Assembly (NCBI GenBank): GCA_922989275.2
Contig: OV277868.1
Location: 56,000,216-56,064,215 of the forward strand
Reading direction: 5' to 3'
DNA from: Gari tellinella
Lineage: Eukaryota; Mollusca; Bivalvia; Cardiida; Psammobiidae
DNA: 64,000 bases
Shown: positions 31,976 through 41,614 of the stretch, in pieces
Layout of the letters: each line of letters begins with the position of its first letter
How positions within the stretch are numbered: the first letter of the stretch is position 1
Position numbers and translations under genes: made by a program
Notes under the pieces: model-generated
What the model was told of the DNA's origin: nothing
What the model saw: the letters and a program-made list of their open reading frames with translations, nothing else
Databases searched by the model: none

Positions 31976-32246
31976 AATAATATGACATGCATTTTACAAG
32001 GCAAAAGTCTTACTTGAAAAAAAATCACAATCTTATCACCAAGGTTGAATTTCAACCAACATTTTCTCTGACTCGAGATTTAATATAACCCTTGACCACC
32101 TTCAACGTCGCATAAAGTCGACTTTGCAAGTTTTAGACGCCCCGTAAGGCGCCTCCTGGTCGGAATCCAAAATTTGAAACTATCTTGCAAACAGGCATTA
32201 TTGAAGCAGACGAAAACATGGCGGCGAAGGGGTGAAAACTTCAAGA

Positions 32247-32460
32247 TTAGTTTGGTGCTGAAAAGATCAGTATTCCTCTCAGTACATTCATGAGTGTGAA
32301 TCGTAATAAATAGTTCCTATATTCTAGTAGATGGTAGCTTAAAGCGGACCGACAGTAAAGCAGAACGCGCCTCAAAGCGCGTTCTGTATATCTTTCAACC
32401 TGCTTGAAGTGCCCACCTGTTTTTAAAACTAGAAACATGCTATGGCTTCAAGCTTCTGCC
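32247..32460. mobile_element. Decayed C-type MITE
   Basis: The palindrome at 32338-32408 reads CTTAAAGCGGACCGACAGTA then AAGCAGAACGCGCC, meeting GGCGCGTTCTG-like sequence through CTCAAAG. The flank AAACTAGAAACATGCTATGG is recognisable. The ends are lost. Confidence 0.5.
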
Positions 32461-32526
32461 AGATCAAATTAAGTTCAGTCTGAATACTTTAGAATAATAT
32501 TCAAATGATTAGAATAATATTCAAAT

Positions 32527-33742
32527 CAGTGCTCCAGCTAGGATTTGATTAGGGCAGGGTGCTGTTGAGCGTGAGGGCACACAAATGCGACGGGGTGGGT
32601 ATGGGAGGGGGGTTACCCCCTTCCATAGGGGGGGTATGGGGGGCCTCCCCCAGAATTTTTTTAAAATTTAAACCTCAAATAAGCCTTCTGGTGTGTTTTC
32701 TGACTGGAAATACTGTTTACTCTTTGTAGGAGAAATCATAAAAAAATGGTGTGTCTGTCATAACCCTTTCATTGTACATGTACGATTTACCACTTGTACT
32801 CGTATTTTCATTATTAAGTCAATTTGCCTTAAGAGGTCCAAAGGGAGGTTCTTCTTAGCGATGAAATGAAGAACTTTCAAATCATCTGCCATTGATTTAG
32901 TTGTTTTTGTGCTGATGTTTTCAACGACATCTGGTAGCTTTCTGCTGAGGGATAAAGCCAAGAAGGTCTTGTGTATGTTGCTGACTTCATGAGCTTTCAC
33001 CTTGACCAGCCTTAATGTCTTGCATCCAATGTTGATTCAGGTTTTGTTGATGTTAGAGCCTGTACTGTACTCTTGGCATAGAGAGCAGAACATAGAAGTG
33101 GTGCTCTTATGATCTTATCCTCCTCTCCAATTCAAACTTAAGCTTGTAGCCATGGTCTTCCTTGTTGCCAGTCTTACTGAAATCCTACTTTATGACTGGT
33201 GTCATATAAAATTTTCACCCTGTTAAAATGTCACCCCTGGGTAAAAGTTTGATATCAAATATTCACCCCGAAAATTTAATAGCGAAATTTTCAAACCCAC
33301 CCCCTCTGTGAAAATGTCCCCCCCCCCCCCCCCCCCCCATATATAAAAAAATTGTATTGTATATAAACTCGCCATAAAAGCTAAAGAACTAATTGAAAAT
33401 AACATATATTTGATGTGCAGATCAAATGACTAGGTTTGATGGTTGGGTGTTGATCAAATAACTAAGTGGGGGGGACACCGGCACAAGGAGGCTTTTTTTT
33501 TGCTGTTCAAAAGGTGGGGCTGTACTTGTGCGGTAAACATTACTATATGATAAAATATCAGTTTGCTGCAACTGGGTCTGGCTGCGATGGGCAGTCAAAA
33601 CTGTCGATACCGATCGTAACAAATGGATTGGTAAAACTTCAGTCTGAGTTCAGGCCTTTTTTCTGGTGCATCCACAGGTCCGTTACACGAACCAATTCCC
33701 AATTAGAAATTGTAAGAATAATTCCCAATTTGAAAAAAAAAA

Positions 33743-33774
<32 letters not shown>

Positions 33775-33869
33775 TTTTTTTTAGGGCAGGGCGTGATTGA
33801 TTAGGGCAGGGCGTTGGTAAACAAAGGCAGGGCGCGGCGCCCTTCTAAAAAGGCCTAGCTGGAGCACTG
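32527..33869. mobile_element. CAGTGCTCC-ended DNA transposon remnant, 1.34 kb
   Basis: Perfect inverted ends CAGTGCTCCAGCTAGG at 32527 and CCTAGCTGGAGCACTG at 33854-33869. CAAAT on both sides is a 5-bp candidate target duplication. Near the ends GGGCAGGG repeats occur. A minus-strand frame at 32758-33000 (80 residues, with KVLHFIAKKNLPLDLLRQID) has protein-like composition and could be a transposase remnant, but I cannot assign it. The interior also has a 21-base C run (33318-33338) and long T runs (about 33745-33781). Confidence 0.65.
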
Positions 33870-33956
33870 CAAATGATTCGGTTTGTCTCCCAGATTCTAT
33901 CAGAAGCAAGGTTCCAACCGAATATAAGTTCTATTAACCATTTAGGTCCAACGTAT

Positions 33957-34182
33957 ATGCAGTGGAGAAAACGTTATTCGTTTCCGTTTAAACGCAAACG
34001 AAACGCAAACGCATCGCAGTAAAATGGAGAATATGACAACTTTTCGATAATTCTGACTATCTAATTAAATCTGAGTGGCAAACAGATTGGAGCCTGATCA
34101 GACGCCGGGTTAACCGGCGTCTGATCTGGCTCCAACCGGTTTCCATTGGAAATTACAGTTTTAGCGTAATTTCTCCACTGTA
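33957..34182. mobile_element. G-type MITE, ACGTTATTC variant
   Basis: The ends are TGCAGTGGAGAAAACGTTAT and TTTCTCCACTGTA; the right terminus has lost the GGGAAAGAATAACG block. The palindrome (about 34079-34146) has GCCGGGTTAACCGGC at its centre and decayed outer arms. This variant is the one most like the LINE 3' UTR modules. Confidence 0.7.
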
Positions 34183-34200
34183 GTGTACCCGTGAGTAGTA

Positions 34201-34443
34201 CAGGGACCCGATTCATAAAACTTCGTCCGACAATAACGGTCGTAAGTCACTTTCAAATAGATTTAATTTCTGATTTCTTTATCTAATCCTGTCGTGTGAC
34301 ATCCTTTTGGAATCGTCTTTTCAAGACGATTCCAAAGAGATGTCACACGATAGGATTTGATTAAGAAATAAATAAGAATTGAGACTTTTATAATCTGACT
34401 TACGACAACATTTGTCGTGCGAAGTTTTATGAAACGGGTCCCT
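34201..34443. mobile_element. GGGACCCG-ended MITE with AATCGTCT palindrome
   Basis: The ends are CAGGGACCCGATTCATAAAA and TTTTATGAAACGGGTCCCTG. It is internally almost the same as 22270-22511: TCGTCCGACAATAACGGTCG and its mirror, with palindrome TGTGACATCCTTTTGGAATC then GTCTTTTCAAGAC. Confidence 0.75.
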
Positions 34444-34524
34444 GTTGTCTACGCTGGTTGTCATAAACAAGACAGGATTTCACATGTGACTCTCAGTTTT
34501 TGTCTTTCTTGCGAACCTTTGAGC

Positions 34525-34738
34525 TTAACCCTTAGCCTGTCACTCACGACTATAGCTCCATATGCAAACAGCTTGGATCCGGATGAGACGCCGAGTAACT
34601 CGGCGTCTCATCCGGATCCAAGCTGTTTGACACTCGGACAACATTTTCAGCAATTTTGAGCAACTTTGAAGCACTTTGAAACTTAAAGCAGACGAGAAAT
34701 ATAGCAGACGACAATTTATTTGGCGGGCTAAGGGTTAA
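34525..34738. mobile_element. A-type MITE, TTAA-ended, CCCTTAGCC ends, 214 bp
   Basis: TTAACCCTTAGCCTGTCACT at 34525 and GGCGGGCTAAGGGTTAA ending 34738 are the inverted ends. The palindrome at 34564-34630 is perfect: GCAAACAGCTTGGATCCGGA then TGAGACGCCGAG, centre GTAAC. It has three paired differences from the main A form (AGCTTGG, CCGGATG, GAGTAACTC). Confidence 0.75.
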
Positions 34739-35383
34739 CAATGTGCTACAGCATATATTCCTTAGTTTTATTTTATTTGGAAACTGGGAATGGTTGAAAC
34801 AAAACAAGATTTTCAAAGGCTGAGAACAATTGGTCTACCCACTTCTATATGGAGTCGCTCCCGTTTCTTAAAAAACTGTATTATTAAATACAAAACACTT
34901 TATGTTTGTATCCAAGCGAACTCACACTCAACTCGGGAATTTTGGTAAATTACCCACTTAAGAAAATTAGCTATAATTCGAACGTATATATAGAAAGCAT
35001 GCAGGTGTGTTGAAATAATCATTGCTCTCGTTTTGTTAAAATCATAACAAATTGGCACAACTTAACATTGAGCAAGCTATGTACTAAATGGATCAAAATT
35101 GTTTGCAATTAAGATTTTAATAAATATTGAAATTAATACACTGTGTTTTCACAGATGTTTTACACTGCCTTTGCTTTTAAGTTCGTTTTAAATGAGACAA
35201 AGTAACAAACTCGTCACGTTCAAAGGCATTAGTTAAATACTTTAATTTACACTTTAGAAAATGGTTATTTTATTTCTGATAAAGTTGTCTGAAACAGTTT
35301 TAGACTTTCTCGAACTATTTCATACAGAGAAAGCAATGCGCCAAACAAGTTGTGTACTGTGGCACTGATTTATCAATTATTAA

Positions 35384-35465
35384 CACATTGATTCATGTAC
35401 GCCTTTTTACGCTTTAATTTATTTCTCCACTGAAGAAAAAAAGTTTCACTTGATACAGTCATGTA
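35384..35465. repeat. C-type MITE left-end fragment
   Basis: TTAACACATTGATTCATGTA then CGCCTTTTTACGC and CTCCACTGAAGAAAAAAAG match C termini. It stops before the palindrome. Confidence 0.5.
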
Positions 35466-35507
35466 AAAGCAGACAAACTAAATAAATGCCGTGTGAGACG
35501 AGACTTT

Positions 35508-35886
35508 TTAACCCTTTCCCTTTTACAGTGGAGAAAACGTTATTCTTTCAGATAGTCAGAATTATCGAAAAGTTGTCATTTTCTCCATTTTACTGCGATG
35601 CGTTTGCGTTTCGTTTGCGTTTAAACGGGAAAGAATAACGTTTTCTCCACTGTAGAAGCGCCTTTTAGCACATTTGGTTTATTCCTCCACTGAAGAAAAT
35701 AGTTCCAATTTATACAGTAATGAAAATGAACCATCAGATTTTTTCGAAATCCTAGCAGAAGATAGCTTAAAGGAGGCTGAAAGTAAAGCAGAATGTGCCT
35801 TAAGGCACATTCTGCTTTACTTTCAACCTGCTTTAAGTGGTCACATGTCTTCAAAACTAGAAACAGGCTATGTGGCAAAGAGTTAA
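35508..35886. mobile_element. C-type MITE interrupted by a deleted G-type MITE
   Basis: TTAACCCTTTCCCTTT at 35508 is cut by the G copy at 35524-35654 and resumes with GAAGCGCCTTTTAGCAC. The right end is GTGGCAAAGAGTTAA at 35886. The palindrome (about 35766-35835) is complete and meets at GTGCCTTAAGGCAC. Confidence 0.75.
35524..35654. mobile_element. G-type MITE, internal deletion, no palindrome, 131 bp
   Basis: TACAGTGGAGAAAACGTTAT and ATAACGTTTTCTCCACTGTA are complete ends. The left half and the whole palindrome are missing; only the TTTGCGTTTCGTTTGCG segment remains. It shows that the palindrome is not needed at least for persistence of the ends. Confidence 0.75.
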
Positions 35887-36145
35887 AGCATACAATAATA
35901 TAACATGTGGAAGAGATTAGTATGTATGGTATGTCAATCTATAGAGTAATTTGTGTATAGAGTAATTTGTTACTACAAGGTTATCCTTTAGTACGAGACT
36001 GCATGTGATAACTGTCAGTAAACAATTTGGATCCAAATGAGACGCCGAGTAACACGACGTCTCGTCTGGATTGTATTATCCAAAAGAAGTTGTAGATATG
36101 TTACAGTTCTGAGATTCTCCGAAGACGACAATTTTTTTACCGTAC

Positions 36146-36335
36146 TTAACCACTTTGACCGTTATGACGTCGTCTGCTTTAAACAATAATTGTCGTCTGC
36201 TTTTATTTCTCAAATCTCTAGTTTTATTGCAATGAGTGTCAAATTGTTTGACTCCTGATGCGTTGCGCGGCGTCTGATCAGGATTCAAACTGTTTGCAAA
36301 TAACTATTGTACTCTGGGTAAGGTAGTGAAGGGTT
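36146..36335. mobile_element. A-type MITE, decayed
   Basis: TTAACCACTTTGACCG and GGTAGTGAAGGGTTA are the ends. GTCGTCTGC occurs twice at the left (36168, 36193). The palindrome (36244-36297) lost one GACGCC arm. A half copy of another A palindrome lies at 36021-36070. Confidence 0.6.
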
Positions 36336-37074
36336 ATGGTTAAACAAATTTTGTGTAATCCAGCAAACCTCAATATTAGCGAACAAAAAGGAGCCCTGTG
36401 TAATCTCATTATTGTTAGATAGAAATAATAAGCTTACGTCTACTTGTTGATCAGATAATCGTTTCCGCCTACTAAGTTTTTATTCCGACTTTAAAGTGTT
36501 GTCTGCTTCAAAAAAAAAGTCAGCAATATATCTTTTTTATTCAATCTTGATTTACATCGTTATTTATTTTTTACATGAAGTAACATGATAGGGATGCGCC
36601 ATGACAGTCTATATCCTGATTAGCCGATCTAGATCTAGTATAAATACTATTTGCTATTGGTTATTTGTCTGAAGAAAAGTTGATAGTTATCATAAGTCAT
36701 AACTGAAATAGGAACTTTTTTCACCAGTAAATGTAGATTTTTAGATCTAGATATAAACCAAATGAGGAAATGGGCGTATTTGTGGGTTTGTTATCAAACA
36801 TGGTAAGTGACGTCATAAAGCGCATTAACAGTTTAAAAACAAAAAAGAAAAACTGTTTGCCACTTGTTTTGAAATTATGTCAGTTATACTAATTCTAACT
36901 TTGAAACGATATTGCAGACAGCCGTGAATATAATATTTAAGCAGACGGCAATATGGCGGTGAAGGGAGTAAAAACCTCACGATAAATTTGATCATTAAAG
37001 ACAGAAAATGAAACGGCACGGTTTAAGCAGACAATAAAATAGTGATGAAAGAATAACAGCAGAAGATTGAATTG

Positions 37075-37319
37075 CAGGGCTACCATAAGTTGATAATAAA
37101 AATCCTAAGATTTCAAATTTTCAATTTTTCAGATGCAATTTTACTAATCGTACCTTAGTCTGTTTCTTGCTTTGAAGACACATGACTGCTTAAAACAGAT
37201 TGAAAGTAAAGCAGAATGCTTAAGGCGCACTCTGCTTTACTTTCAGCCTGTTTAACGCTACCATCTGCTAGGATAAAAATCCGAAGACTTAGGAAAAATC
37301 CGGAGAAACGGCAGCCCTG
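37075..37319. mobile_element. CAGGGCT-ended MITE with C-type palindrome, 245 bp
   Basis: The ends are CAGGGCTACCATAAGTTG and GAAACGGCAGCCCTG. The flanking 6-mers GAATTG and GAGTTG match at 5 of 6 positions, consistent with an aged 6-bp duplication. The palindrome has lost GCGCC on the left arm. Confidence 0.75.
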
Positions 37320-37392
37320 GAGTTGTGGGGTTTACTTGCCGACATTGAGAATGGTTACAGTCGACATAATTTTGTATACATGGCATGCCATG

Positions 37393-37642
37393 TACAGTGG
37401 AGAATCTGTTATTCTTTCCCAATAAACACGTTTACGCTTAAACTAGTATTTGCAGTGCAAACAGTTTGGAGCCAGATCAGACGCCGGGTAACCCGGCGTC
37501 TGATCAGGCTCCAAACTGTTTGCCACCAAGATAAACATGAAATATCAGAATTGTCCAAAAGCTGTTCTTTTCTACGTTTTAGCGCTTTGCGTTTGCGTAC
37601 GTTTGCGTTTAAACGGGAAAGAATAACAGATTCTCCACTGTA
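37393..37642. mobile_element. G-type MITE, complete, TA-ended, 250 bp
   Basis: TACAGTGGAGAATCTG at 37393 and CAGATTCTCCACTGTA ending 37642. The palindrome at 37458-37522 is perfect with centre GGGTAACCC. It is in the same internal orientation as the copies at 7100 and 21467 and opposite to 5258 and 18435. Confidence 0.85.
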
Positions 37643-38239
37643 CTTGCACACATTCTTATTGGGGATCCAATCACCGATCCAATCAAGACAGCAAGAAGAA
37701 GTTAGTTTCCTAAATAAACACATTTATTTCGGCTAAAACCTTATTTTAACTTAATACAGACAGTCTTGAGTCAGACCAGACCCGGCTTCTGATCAGGCTT
37801 CAAACTATTTGCCTCTCAAAGAGTGACACAGTTTGCAGACGACAATTTCAAACACGACGATCCCACGGTAGGCCTATGCACTCCTTTACAGTCTAGAAAT
37901 CATCGTCATCATCATCAAATAGAAAAATACATTTCTAATGGCTCCACCAAAAGATTGTGATGCCATATTAGAAATTTAGATTTAAGATTCACTCGCTTGA
38001 AATGTGACATTGACAAAGTTAATGCGTCAACGCGGTCTACTCGAGTCATGGGTAGATATACTTTTCTGAAAGAAACAGTGAGTTATCTGCCTTGGCAAAG
38101 GAAGCAGATTTGCCGATATAAAACTGCAGCCGAAATGGGATCTGAGCTTACTTATAGCAATTAGCACAATAATAAACTTCAAAATTTCACTTTGGGTACC
38201 ATCATCCGATGCTCAAAAACAGCCACTTTAGACTATGCA

Positions 38240-38352
38240 ATTAGGCCCTGCCGGCTGAAGGGAGTGCTCCCCCGACCATGGGTTAGATCTCTATAAGAGA
38301 GTACCCCGGGAAAGAGACGTAAAAACGAATAAAGCAAGCAAGCAAGCAAGAT
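38240..38352 (+). repeat. Retroposon 3' end with (GCAA)n tail
   Basis: GGAGTGCTCCCCCGACC and a GTACCCCGGG segment are followed by AATAAAGCAAGCAAGCAAG at 38328-38351, a polyadenylation-like signal with a tandem tail. It fits the 3' end of a SINE or LINE on the plus strand. The 5' limit is unknown, and 37830-38240 shows nothing recognisable. Confidence 0.4.
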
Positions 38353-38547
38353 CTGAGCTTAGACCTAATTAGAATATCGGAGGACACGCGACTGCCGAAT
38401 GCTAGATAGAAATGATGCAGAACGCATTTAAGAGCTTTCTGTATTGTTTCATCAAGAACTGGTACTGGTATAGATTTAAATCTGGGCGGTAGTCATCGTT
38501 CAATCACAGAACTTTACGATTTTGTATTGCGGCTATAATTTTACTAG

Positions 38548-38759
38548 TACAGTTGAAACTCGACACTTCGAACTCGCGTTAGTTCGAACATGGCTTAGCC
38601 ACGTTTTAACTTTGAAATACGGGTATGTTCTACTAATGCGAGTTCGATTTATCATATTCAAATTCAAATTCAATTTCTTTATTTCATCGAAATAAAACTT
38701 ATGAAATACTGGTATGTTCGATTTGAGCGAGTTCGAAGTATCGAGTACATTGTACTGTA
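38548..38759. mobile_element. TA-ended MITE with TTCGAACTCG arms
   Basis: TACAGTTGAAACTCGACACT and GAGTACATTGTACTGTA are the ends, with CTTCGAACTCGCGTTAGTTC opposite GATTTGAGCGAGTTCGAAG. It is related to the MITE at 54283-54479. The plain ATTCAAATTCAAATTCAA stretch near 38655 is an internal insertion with a TTTCTTTATTTC tail. Confidence 0.6.
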
Positions 38760-38872
38760 CATTGTTTCTAGACTCTCTCTCTTGTTTTCTGTGAGTTGAT
38801 ACTAGAATAACAAGATCAAGATTAAAATTCTAGTTTCAAAGAAATTTCATGCCTTAAGTATCATGCAGTATT

Positions 38873-39102
38873 CAGGGTTACAGATAAGGTTTTGATGCAA
38901 TTGGGTATTTACTCCTTGATATTTTACAGAATTGGGTTTTTGAATTTTTTATTGGGTATTGTGAGTCTTTGTAATTGGGTATTATTCATATTCTGGTCAG
39001 GTTTCCAAAATGTCTTCTCCTTGTGAAAAACAATTGCTTTTTTCTTCAACTTTAATTGGGTAAATAAAATACCCCCAATACGCGCCTTATCTGTAACTCT
39101 TG
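38873..39102. mobile_element. MITE with GTTACAGATAAGG ends and 6-bp duplication, 230 bp
   Basis: The ends are CAGGGTTACAGATAAGG and CCTTATCTGTAACTCTTG. AGTATT directly precedes (38867-38872) and follows (39103-39108). Interior arms repeat AATTGGGTATT. The duplication length equals that of the CAGGGCT-ended family and both start CAGGG, so they may share a transposase. Confidence 0.7.
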
Positions 39103-39351
39103 AGTATTGTTGTGTTTTAGGCCAGCTAGTTTATATTCAATTCATTATATTCTACTTTTACAAATAAAGTGACCAATAAATAAAATAGATTGTTTAACTC
39201 TTAAGGCAGGTGACAGTTAAATGCAGGCTAAAACCAATGCAGATAGATTCTATATTTGCTTGAAATGCTCCCCTTATCGGGAGCTTTGTCTTTGTCAGAA
39301 TAATATTTATGTACATGTACATGTATCAATACATTAATTTTTGTGTTTCAG

Positions 39352-39543
39352 TGTTGCGAGATCTTATCCAGGCAGTGGTTATTAGTGATGAAAATGACGA
39401 AAATCCAGTATTCCTAAACCAGCCAGTGCCCTATTTGGCGACAGTAGATCAAAATGCCCAGGCCAATACCCTTGTATATACATTTACAGCAAGTGATGCT
39501 GATGCCGGCGCAGGATTGGTCCTGCTGTCAGATTTTGCACAAA
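39352..39543 (+). CDS. Cadherin gene, coding exon 2
   Basis: The acceptor TTTGTGTTTCAG ends at 39351 and the donor GTTAGT starts at 39544. The exon opens with the two bases that complete codon 357 (valine) and ends in phase 1. It encodes residues 357-420. VVISDENDENPVF (365-377) is the calcium-binding linker that closes the first canonical repeat, close to the DxNDNxPxF consensus. SDADAG (404-409) is the DxD-type calcium motif of the second repeat. Joining to exon 1 restores a full-length repeat with no gap, which argues that no coding exon is missing from the 26.9-kb intron between them. Confidence 0.88.
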
Positions 39544-39599
39544 GTTAGTACCACCTATTTAGTCTTGTTTTGACTTATAATATATAGAGAAGATTTTCA

Positions 39600-40480
39600 A
39601 ATAGGTTCTAGATATTCCAATAGCATGCATTGAACTTCACCTCTAGGGTCAATGTTAAAATTTTGCATTAAAGCAAACAACTGCACCTACAGTCACTACA
39701 GGGCTGCCATAAGACTTCCAAATTTGCATTTTTCAAGTGCGATTTAACGAATCGTACCTTTACCCCATAGCCTTTTTCTTGTTTTGTTGACATGCGACCA
39801 CTTAAAGCAGGCTGTAAGTAAAGTAGAATGCGCCTTAGGGCGCATTCTGCTTTACTTACAGCCTGCTTTAAGCTACCATGAACTGGGAAAAATCCGGAGA
39901 TTTAGGAAAAATCCGGAGAAATGGCAGCCCTGTCACTAGGTAAACTTCATTTGCTTCATGTGTTGATGTGCCTAAATGAGTAGCACAGGATGCAGTACAG
40001 TTTGGTGACTAATCTGAGCAAACAACTGCATCTATAGTTTCAAAACTCCATATGCTGATGCACTTCAATGTAGACCACGATGTACTGCAGTTTGATGACC
40101 TTCAACTTTGACCTTGACCTCTAGGGTCAACATTAAGGTTTTGCGTTAAAGTCTATTAAAGTTTTGCATTAAAGTCTGTTCTGAGCAAAGGACTGCACCC
40201 AAGGTCCCAAAACTTCATATGTTGATGTGCCTCAATGAGTAAACCACAATTAAATGCAGTTTGGTGACCTTGCCTTTTGACCTTGACCTCTAGGGCTTAA
40301 GGTTTTGCGTTAAAGTCTGTTCTGAGCAAACGACTGCACCAACAGTCACAAAACATCATATATGCTGATGGGCTTCATTAAGTAGACCATGATGTACCGC
40401 AGTTTGCTGACCTTCACCTTGACCTCTAGGGTCAATGTTAAGGTTTTGTGATAAAGTCTATTCTGTGCAGGAGGTGAGCT
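39600..40480. repeat. Tandem units of about 150 bp with GACCTTGACCTCTAGGG
   Basis: The phrase TGACCTCTAGGGTCAA or TGACCTCTAGGGCTTA recurs near 40117, 40284 and 40421 with TTAAGGTTTTGCG.TAAAGTC after it, and a first, partial copy at 39640. The array is broken by the CAGGGCT MITE at 39699-39932. It resembles internal arrays of pearl-like elements, but ends are not visible. Confidence 0.55.
39699..39932. mobile_element. CAGGGCT-ended MITE with C-type palindrome, 234 bp
   Basis: The ends are CAGGGCTGCCATAAGACT and GAAATGGCAGCCCTG. TCACTA at 39693-39698 and 39933-39938 is a perfect 6-bp duplication. The palindrome (about 39799-39873) is CTTAAAGCAGGCTGTAAGTA; its unusual TGTAAG is mirrored by CTTACA on the other arm. 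Confidence 0.85.
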
Positions 40481-40493
40481 TTGTAATCTTTGT

Positions 40494-40707
40494 TTAACTC
40501 ATTCTGGTTAGTATTGAAGACATTGTGACCTGCAATAACTTAAAGCATATTGAAAATAAAGCAGAGGCACCTTAAGGTGCATTCTGCTTTGCTATCAGCC
40601 TGCTTTAAGCTACCATCTGCTAGAATTTAAAAAATATTTATTTTGATACATATTTATTACTGTATAAACTTATTTTCTTCAGTGGAGGAATAAATTAAAT
40701 GTGTTAA
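40494..40707. mobile_element. C-type MITE, TTAA-ended, 214 bp
   Basis: TTAACTCATTCTGGTTAG at 40494 and TTAAATGTGTTAA ending 40707 are the aged ends. The palindrome meets at GCACCTTAAGGTGC (about 40565), where the stem pairs CACC with GGTG instead of CGCC with GGCG. Confidence 0.65.
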
Positions 40708-41027
40708 GATGTGTATCTATGTAATAAAGGTTGATTATGGTGTTCACATTAAAAAAAACTCTCCCAATAGCATCACCATGGATTTGAGAAAGATCATGTT
40801 TGCTTCATTAAATTAATGTTAAAAAAAAAAGATCAATAGGAGCTAACCAGAGATACAACAAAATTGTATATTTCAATGTTTACTGTACATGTATATTGTA
40901 AGGTGTTTTTTTGTAGTATATTATGGTAACTCTGTATATATATTTTTTAATTAAAAAACGATCTAGATCTACATACACAGGGGTAACATACATACAATAC
41001 AAGCACCTGTGCACTGACCCACATACA

Positions 41028-41235
41028 GTTGAATCCCTCTATTACGACCACTAAATTATGTTAATTATAAGGTGTTTACGACAGGTGACTGCTTAAAGCA
41101 AGGTGACAGTAAAACAGAAAGCTCCTACAGGAGCTTTCTGTTTTACTGTCATCTTGCTTTAATCTGTCACCTTTCTTTTATCCAATCATTTAGTCTTTGT
41201 TTTAATTGGTCGTAATAGAGGTGTTGTACTGTACT
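41028..41235. mobile_element. Foldback MITE, CTCTATTACGACC ends, C-related palindrome
   Basis: TCCCTCTATTACGACCA on the left and TGGTCGTAATAGAGGTGTTG on the right are the inverted ends. The perfect palindrome at 41092-41163 is CTTAAAGCAAGGTGACAGTA then AAACAGAAAGCTCC. It has the same plan as the C palindrome (CTTAAAGCAGGTTGAAAGTA then AAGCAGAATGCGCC) but sits between unrelated ends. Confidence 0.65.
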
Positions 41236-41348
41236 GTACACCTATTCATGAAGATGATAAATTTAATATCAAACTGAAAAAGAAAAAAAAAGTATAAGGG
41301 CTAACTGTCTTACATGGTTCACTTAGTGTGAATTTTCTCACATTTCAG

Positions 41349-41598
41349 ATGCCACTTTAGCCAACTTTTTCACAGTTAGAATAAGTGGAAATACTGCTGA
41401 GATTCGAGTCAAGAATACTAATGGACTTCTGCGAGATGAGCTGTATCTAATTGAAGTCCGAGCAGTTGATCAAAATGCTGTTCCTGTCCAGCGAACAGAT
41501 GCTGTTCTGTCTGTTCTGGTCGGTGAGAGAGACCCCCAATTCTTTGATGGATCCTCTCTTGAACTTTCATTCCGTGAGAAGAACAGCAATAACCAAGA
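41349..41598 (+). CDS. Cadherin gene, coding exon 3
   Basis: The acceptor CACATTTCAG ends at 41348 and the donor GTAAG starts at 41599. The exon enters in phase 1 and leaves in phase 2, and encodes residues 421-503 plus two bases. It completes the second repeat: FFTVRISGNTAEIRV is the core strand region and YLIEVRAVDQN (453-463) matches the YxLxVxAxDxG signature. The linker that follows, LVGERDPQFF (477-486), lacks the usual DxNDN residues, so calcium binding between this repeat and the next is probably weak or absent. A pearl-like element begins only about 16 bp into the next intron. Confidence 0.88.
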
Positions 41599-41614
41599 GT
41601 AAGACGCACATTTT

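Larger units (their letters stand above)
12501..39351 (+). other. Intron 1 of the cadherin gene, 26.9 kb, repeat-filled
   Basis: The interval is bounded by a GTATGT donor and a TTTCAG acceptor with matching phase. It contains no host coding exon I can support. It is filled with MITEs, two truncated LINE copies and simple repeats listed separately. Stretches where I see nothing recognisable are 16066-16700, 17411-17784, 18044-18300, 19280-20460, 22512-22980, 23445-23810, 29760-30249, 34739-35380 and 36340-37070. Confidence 0.8.

Noticed and set aside
33466..33804. A 112-residue ORF ending in a run of phenylalanine
   Set aside because: It depends on the poly(T) tract and has no protein-like conservation that I recognise.
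3436..37522. Regular palindromes resembling CRISPR repeats
   Set aside because: They are dispersed, not in an array with uniform spacers, and lie in a eukaryotic intron-containing gene.
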